From positions 14,403,716 through 14,467,715 of the forward strand of contig CM018041.1 of NCBI GenBank assembly GCA_008638375.1: a DNA stretch of 64,000 nt. The letters run 5' to 3'. A program made the position numbers and the translations under genes. The stretch is from Nyssa sinensis. Taxonomy: Eukaryota; Streptophyta; Magnoliopsida; Cornales; Nyssaceae. Every line of letters starts with the position of its first letter. The stretch's first letter is position 1. The notes beneath the pieces are model-generated. The model did no database searches and was not told where the DNA came from. It saw only the letters and a program-made list of their open reading frames with translations. This document shows, in pieces, positions 58,390 to 64,000 of the stretch.

Positions 58390-58870
58390 AAATATGATGA
58401 AAAGGCTGAAAAAGGGATATGTACGATAGAATTTGATATTAGAAACGGATGCGAAAAAGTTGATTTTAGAATTGAGAAGATGTTGAATTTAGTAAATTAA
58501 AAAATCAGAAATACACAACAGTTTGAAATTTGAGAAAAGAGGAGATGAAAGAAGTTAGCATATAATTCAAAGGGAAAACCAAGCCAATATCAACTCCATT
58601 TTCCTTCTCCATGACTTCAATTCATACACAATATCATGCAAAAATGAATGGTGCACTCACACTTGTTTGAGCTTTCTGTCATATTGTGTGATTTTCATTG
58701 CTCATGTGAAAGGCTCTTGCATATTAAGCATACATGAATTACCTGTCAGGCCTAAAACTGTTTTTTTTTTTTTTTTTTAATTTATATGATTTCTAGTGTG
58801 GGCAAGTGACTAAAAAAGCATTCCCATATAAGCATAAATGAGCATTGAATAACTTCCTTGAAATTGACTT
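58390..58870. repeat. Long direct repeat, copy 1
   Basis: Matches 63510-64000 in order over about 480 bp: TTTGATATTAGAAAC, TAGCATATAA-TCAAAGGGAAAACCAAG, TTTGAGCTTTCTGTCA, CATTGCTCATGTGAAAGGCT, CTTGCATATTAA, CATACATGAATTACCTG and CTAGTGTG..C. A T18 run at 58761-58778 is absent from the second copy. Non-coding. Confidence 0.85.
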
Positions 58871-58886
58871 TAAGTCATAATTCTTA

Positions 58887-59095
58887 CGGGCAGTTAAAAT
58901 TCAGTCAAAATTTTAACTTATATTTAGGATTCAATCATGTTCAGAATCTAATTTTAAAAAAAATCAGGTTTTATACCTAAATTAAAAAAAGATCATAAAT
59001 ATATCAACTCTTTCTATTTGACATTTTATAAGACAAAAATACCATTTCAAAACGCTGCCCTTATTTTACTCAAGTGATTCCCCTAATCCTAAACC
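58887..59095. repeat. Left TIR of the Mutator-like element
   Basis: Inverted match to 62068-62291. Shared text includes CAAAATTTT, CTTATATTTA, ATCAACTCTTTCTATTTGAC and ATTTTATAAGACAAAAATAC. A second inverted block, 59509-59610, continues the match to 61973-62073; about 410 bp of extra sequence separates the two blocks on this side. Confidence 0.85.
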
Positions 59096-59508
59096 CTAGT
59101 CGTCGCACCATCCTATTAACCAACTAAAGTCGTCATCGTCGCCTCATTGTCGTCGTCGTTGTTGCCTCACTGTTGCCGTTGATCTCACTTCCAACAGGTA
59201 AGTTGTTTTCTTCCCCTCTCTTGCCATTGGCTTCTACCCCCTCTCTCACTCACTCACACACCATAAAAACTTGTATATTTCTTGTACTATTTCTTTGACC
59301 TTCTAGGAAAAAGAAAGTGAAGTTGTGAAAAAAGAAAAAAGAAAGAACTTTTGACTCTTGTGGCTATCTTGCGTTTTTGTATAGTTATTTGTGATTCTTG
59401 TGGCTACCATGTGTTATTTGTGCTTTTTAATATTGCCGGTATTTATAACATGCAACATATAGATAGTTTATATGTAAATGGTAATTAAAAGTCACACCAT
59501 GAGTGCAA

Positions 59509-59700
59509 CTCTCACAACTTTTAGGGGCAACCCAGTAATGCTAAGGTGCAACCCACACAACATAAGGTGTAACTCAGGTAACACTGCACCAGGTTGGTAC
59601 TGGATGATCATTTACACCTGGTACAACCCTTAAAACTTTAAGGTGCAACCCACACAACCTAAGATGCAACTCATATAACACTAAAAGAGAGCAAGAATGA
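59509..59700. repeat. GTGCAAC-type repeats and inner part of left TIR
   Basis: CTAAGGTGCAACCCACACAA and close variants occur several times (59541, 59640). 59509-59610 is the inverted partner of 61973-62073, including the GGTTGGTACTGGATGAT text that on the right side begins the transposase-like frame. Confidence 0.75.
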
Positions 59701-59840
59701 GTTCATCATATCTTTGTCTGGCTTCGTTTGTGTAAGTTAATTATTCAGTGTTATAAAAGTTGCATCCAAAGCTATGAAAATTACATCTTACGTTTGAAAT
59801 AGTTGTATCTAAAGTTACCTGAATTGCAGGACAATTGTAG

Positions 59841-60534
59841 GTGTTTGTCCTAATTGTGCAGAATGTACATTGGTATTGTGTTATTGGTTTTAACATTCAA
59901 GACAATAAGGTCGACGTGCTTGATTCCCTATCACATGCCGCAAACGAGTATAAAATAGCCTTCATAAATTTGATGGTCCTAACTTCTCCTATTCAACTAA
60001 TATAATACATTACATGTTTTTTATTTATGTATTATAAACTTACCCAAAATATTTTTAATTTTAGGTTCATGCTATGCACGAAGTGCTCAAAAGTTGCTGG
60101 TTGAAAAAGAATATTAAAACATTCCTAGTTGTGCATCAACATGTACCACGGTAATTGAATGACACATACAAATACTATGGTTTAATATTTTTTTTTAACA
60201 TACTTATATTACTCATTTTTAACATTTAAAAATGAATATTGACACTTGCAGTAATTCTTGCGGGATTTTTATGCTCAAATTTTTGGAATATTGGGATGAG
60301 AAATTAACTTCCTTATTTGCCATGGTACTCATTTCAACATCTTTTCTGTATATATACATTTGAACCAATCTTGGCTATGTATTTAAATTATGTTTTTTTT
60401 TTTTTTTTATGTAGGAACAAATCCAATATATCTGTAAACGTTATATAGTGGATTGGGTAATGCATCCCTTAAACATAATTAAAGATCAAGTCTTGGGTCA
60501 TATCCTTAGGGCAAAACGACATGTGAAGGGATGA
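59841..60534 (+). CDS. Ulp1-like cysteine protease (C48) module of a Mutator-like element
   Basis: Four exons with GT-AG borders and agreeing phases: 59841-59975, 60065-60150, 60252-60324, 60415-60534 (TGA), together 137 residues. The catalytic tetrad of SUMO-protease-like C48 peptidases is visible: His in VHWY, Asp in VLDSL, Gln in HQH and Cys in NSCGIFML. The C-terminus reads RYIVDWVMHPLNIIKDQVLG and HILRAKRHVKG. There are no stops in any exon. The N-terminal part is not found; GTGCAAC repeats lie just upstream. Such proteases are common passengers or integral genes of plant MULEs; a role in desumoylation is inferred only from the family. Some exon edges could shift slightly. Confidence 0.75.
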
Positions 60535-60774
60535 GTTTGTCAAGATGTTCTAGGGTTTATGTAATTTGAACAATGTAATTTGGACATGGTGTAGACACTT
60601 GTGAATGTGTAATTCATTGAGAAAAGGATGTCAATGCAAACTTTTTACTTTGTGTATGTTTAATTTATTTAAAATATTGTGAATGTTTGGTTATAATAGT
60701 CCAATGATGTGAATGTTTTTGTAATTGTGAAACAAGTCTAAATAGCAGGTTTTGTAATTTTGATGTTATTGAAC

Positions 60775-61215
60775 CAGGTACAACCCTCACAACCAGGGGG
60801 AGCAATTAGGTAAAACTTGAGATGCATCTGTATTAACCTAAGGTGCAACCCCATTACATTGTGAAACAATTTTCATTTCATGGTCTGAATTGGGTGCAAC
60901 CTTTATAACCTAGGGGAAGCAATTGGGTAAAACATGAAGTGAAATTGTATTAACCTAAGGTGCAACCCCATAACACTGTGAACCAACTTGTATTTCACGG
61001 TTTGAATTAGGTGCAACACTCGCAACTAGGGGGAGCAACTGGGTAAAACATGAGGTGCAACTGTATTAACCTAAGGTGCAGCCTCATAACACTATGCACC
61101 AACTTGCATTTCATGGTATGAACTAGATACAACCCTTATAACCACGAGAAACAATTGTGTAAAACCTTAGGTGCAACTGTCATAACCTAAGATTCAACCC
61201 CATAACACTGCAACA
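60775..61215. repeat. Tandem repeat, about 117-bp units, four copies
   Basis: Each unit contains TTAACCTAAGGTGCAACCCC, then ATAACACTGTG.ACCAA, TTTCATGGT.TGAA, GGTGCAACC, and GGGGGAGCAA.TGGGTAAAAC. AAGGTGCA-type starts lie at about 60840, 60957, 61073 and a degenerate 61189. The repeat lies inside the Mutator-like element, downstream of the protease stop. Confidence 0.9.
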
Positions 61216-61432
61216 TTCTATACCAAGCAACCCATATCAACAGAAGATGCATATTTACAAATTCTAAATCCAACATACCCAAACTAATATACATAGTTGA
61301 AAACTGCATAATGCTCGTAAGTCATTAAAAGTGGATACATTGAAATGTTCACAATGTAACAAAATTCATTACATAGCATAGTTAAGTTAAAACAATCCTT
61401 GTAAGCACCTAAGATAAATTACAAAAATAGTG

Positions 61433-61988
61433 TTAAAAAATCGGTAGAACAACAAAGTTTTCATTCTGGGATAGGTTCTTTGAAAATCTTTCGATTGTGA
61501 TTGGCCTTGTGATAACGAGAACAATGAATAACCCTCTTGTCTTGGTATTGGGACTCAATGCTGTTTTTTCTTTGGTCTTACTAGGGAGTCTTTTAGTTAT
61601 CGGCGGCAACGATGTCGCCTCAATTATAATAGACTGGGATAACATCCCAACAGGTTGCTATTGTGCCAGATAACATCCCCGCACATTTGAAAATTTTGAA
61701 ATATTGAGATCGTTACAGTACAGTTCCACATTCTAATTAAATAAAACAATAATCAATTATTACAATAACTACCCTTGTGCTTACACGTGGTGGAGTAGTA
61801 TGTGTACCATCAGTAATGTAAATATCGACTTTATTATTATTGAAACGATACATCAAACGTAACCCATGATCATCATGCAATCGAACCAACTTTACAGACT
61901 CATTCTTACTACTATAGTGAAATATCTTCCTTACTGGATCAATGCCAAGAGCAATGCAAGTATCATTTAAAAAATCATCTAGTACCAA
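61433..61988 (-). pseudogene. Mutator-like transposase N-terminal remnant
   Basis: Frame 61988-61737 starts MVLDDFLNDTCIALGIDPVR and continues to LHDDHGLRLMYRFNNNKVDI and YITDGTHTTPPRVS, resembling the N-terminal domain of plant MULE transposases, then an intron-like or disrupted gap and a Lys/Pro/Thr-rich frame (61433-61645, ITKRLPSKTKEKTALSPN). No DDE core follows. Identification is by general resemblance plus position opposite a Ulp1 gene. Confidence 0.5.
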
Positions 61989-62067
61989 CCTGATGCAATG
62001 TTACGTGAGTTGCACCTTAGGTTGTGTGAGTTGCACCTTAGCATTACTGGGTCGCTCCTGAAAGTTG

Positions 62068-62291
62068 TGAGAGTTAGGGTTAGGGGAATTACTTGGGTAA
62101 AATAAGGGTAGAGTTTTGAGATAGGTATTTTTGTCTTATAAAATGTCAAATAGAAAGAGTTGATGTATTTATAATACTTATGATCTTTTTCTAATTTAGG
62201 TACAAAACATGACTTTTTTTCAAATTGAACTTTGAACATGACTGAATCTTAAATATAAGCCAAAATTTTGATTGAATTTTAATTGCCCTCG
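62068..62291. repeat. Right TIR of the Mutator-like element
   Basis: Inverted partner of 58887-59095; see there. The inner block 61973-62073 extends the inverted repeat without a gap on this side. Confidence 0.85.
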
Positions 62292-62299
62292 AATTCTTA

Positions 62300-62527
62300 T
62301 TCTTTTGAAAAAATATTTATTTATAATATATTTTTTAATCAAATTGGGTTTCAAATTTCTACATCGAATCAAATTAAAGTCAACCTTGTCAATATATAAA
62401 TAAATAGACACTACTTAGTTTGAAATTAGGTATCAGGAATCTCTTCATACCTAGATACGTGTTACAACTTTTAATTTGTCACATATGTAATTATTTGAAT
62501 ATCATTGACTATTTAATCTTAACTAAA

Positions 62528-62558
<31 letters not shown>

Positions 62559-63509
62559 ATACATACATTACAGATTATAATTAAAACACATACTCAAATA
62601 CAATAAAATTTCTCCTAAGTATTATTCTAAAAATTACTGTAAAAAGGTAATAGCCAATTTTGAAAAGACAAACTTAGCCCAATAAGTTGGCAGCCCATTT
62701 ATTCAAACAGTAACCTTGGGCTGCTAGTGTTGAACAGTACTTGTCAACCTATAACTCAATCCAAAAGTCCCGCCAAAAAATATTAGTTTCATGTATAAAT
62801 TCTATCGAGTAATGTTACATTTTCTAAAAATGTATTTCAAAATTTTATTTTAAATGACATGGCATTGAAATGATAATAAATTATTAACAAAGGCGAAGCC
62901 AAAAATTTTTTATGAGGCTAGAAAATTTTCAAATAAATTTTAGGAGGGAATTTTTTTTTTTTTTTCCAAAATGTGGTGGAGGATTTTACAGAAAAAAAAT
63001 TTGTAATCTCAAAATTAGAGGAGAATTTACACATAATTATTAATATTGTTATTTTTGCAAATTTGGAAGGAAAAAAGTTTTTGTTATCAAAATGTGTGGG
63101 AAAATGATCTTGTAATTTTTTATTTTTTATTTACAAAATTTGGGGGGCTGACAGATAGTTCTTCTCTTGATTGGCAATACTTTAAGTCATGTGATTAATG
63201 TGATTCTATTACATTCGTGCCACTATCAAGTGAGATAGGAGTTTGTGATACAAATTTGAAAAATATAATATTTTTTAATACTTATAATTCTCCTTGCACC
63301 GCATAAGTTGAAAAAATTATTTATTTAGTATCGGTGTGACATATAAATAAAACATGCAGTAAAATTGACATATTTTAATTCTGTCATTCACGTACTGACT
63401 CGGACCAATAAATCCTTAAAATGAGGCCTTAGTCCTTCGGTAGATACGTAGATGTTATGTAATCTTACCATGCAACTTAATTAAAAGAAAATACTTTAAC
63501 ATCTTTCTT
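62300..63509. other. AT-rich sequence, no gene
   Basis: (TA)n at 62529-62552. A stretch 62880-63165 (GGCGAAGCCAAAAATTTTTT to GGGGGGCTGACAGATAG) resembles a dispersed plant retroelement tail on the minus strand, but no coding sequence remains. Confidence 0.5.
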
Positions 63510-64000
63510 TAAGAAAAAAGATGATTAAAAGGTCGAATAATCAATACCATATCGTATTTGATATTAGAAACTGATGTGAAAGTTGACTTTACAATACACA
63601 ATACACAATACACAATACACAGCAGTTGGGAATTTCAGAAAATAGGGAGGAGAAGAAGTTTGCATATAACTCAAAAGGGAAAACCAAGACAACAGTACCA
63701 ATTCCCTAGCTGTTTTCCTACACCATGACTAAATACACAAAAAAACTTAATGCAAAAATGAACCATGCAGTCACACTTATTTGAGCTTTCTGTCAATATC
63801 ATATGGTCTGATTTTCATTGCTCATGTGAAAGGCTCTTGCATATTAAATGAATGAAAGCATACATGAATTACCTGGCAGTCCACCTTTAGAAAGTGGCCT
63901 TCTTGAATTTGTATTGTCTCTAGTGTGAGCTAACTGACCAGTAAAGCATTGCCGTGTTAGCATAAACAAGGATTGATAGCTTCTTATAGTTGGTGTCAGT
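63510..64000. repeat. Long direct repeat, copy 2 (runs off the window)
   Basis: Homologous to 58390-58870 in the same orientation; similarity continues to the window edge (AAAGCATT.CC.T.TTAGCATAAA). Contains a short AATACAC microsatellite at 63591-63620 not present in copy 1. Confidence 0.85.

Larger units (their letters stand above)
58887..62291. mobile_element. Mutator-like element with long TIRs and a Ulp1 protease module
   Basis: Flanked by AATTCTTA (58879-58886, 62292-62299), extending to a near 9-bp duplication. The left TIR 58887-59095 and the complement of 62068-62291 match over about 210-225 bp with indels: CGGGCAGTTAAAATTC against CGAGGGCAATTAAAATTC at the tips. Inside are a spliced Ulp1/C48-type protease (+) and a transposase-N-terminus-like frame (-), the gene pair known from plant MULEs of the Kaonashi/ULP type. 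The transposase catalytic core is not visible, so it is probably non-autonomous. Confidence 0.75.

Noticed and set aside
59085..59100. Telomere-like CCTAATCCTAAACCCTAG, echoed at 62072-62084
   Set aside because: Only about two imperfect units, symmetric because they lie in the inverted repeats of the transposon; not an interstitial telomere array.

Overview
The window looks like nuclear DNA of a flowering plant, most likely a woody or otherwise repeat-rich eudicot; the species cannot be named from sequence alone. It is AT-rich, has intron/exon genes with GT-AG splice sites, and is dominated by plant retrotransposons (L1-type LINEs with a DUF4283-type ORF1, RTE-type LINEs, a Ty1/copia element), small TIR transposons and a Mutator-like element. 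No rRNA, tRNA or CRISPR array was seen.

Only one host gene is substantially complete: an OTU-family cysteine protease (deubiquitinase) on the + strand. Its coding exons run from 19760 to 55962 in ten pieces; a probable untranslated first exon lies near 12.05-12.2 kb. All ten splice phases agree and give a 340-residue protein carrying the OTU Asp/Cys (GDGNC) and His (VHYN) motifs, but only if one extra A in the first coding exon (20016-20018) is ignored. As written, the reading frame breaks before the catalytic domain. Introns of 8.5 kb, 6.1 kb and 13 kb are swollen by transposons.

Layout. 0.7-1.7 kb: 3' fragment of an L1 LINE (+) split by a small TIR element. 1.73-6.0 kb: decayed copia element on the minus strand. 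6.8-8.5 kb: two isolated host gene fragments, a PP2C phosphatase exon (-) and a TLDc-protein first exon (+). 11.3-19.7 kb: three hAT-like elements with 8-bp duplications, and an LTR-like block. 20.95-28.06 kb: a 7.1-kb interval bounded by TIRs and a near-perfect 8-bp duplication, filled with a rearranged LINE (-). 30.0-31.4 kb: LINE 3' part (+). 31.9-33.1 kb: three diverged tandem units. 38.2-46.4 kb: an almost full-length, heavily interrupted LINE (-) holding two hAT-like elements, another LINE and a 60-bp micro-LINE. 53.2-55.25 kb: RTE-type LINE (-). 58.9-62.3 kb: a Mutator-like element with long TIRs, a Ulp1-type (C48) protease module in four spliced exons (+) and a transposase-N-terminus-like ORF (-). 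About 0.5 kb beside it (58.39-58.87 kb) is repeated at the right edge of the window (63.51-64.0 kb).

For the hunt, the strongest items are the frameshifted OTU gene, the spliced Ulp1-bearing Mutator-like element, the layered insertions inside the 38-46 kb LINE, and the PP2C exon that keeps both splice sites although no other exon of that gene is visible.
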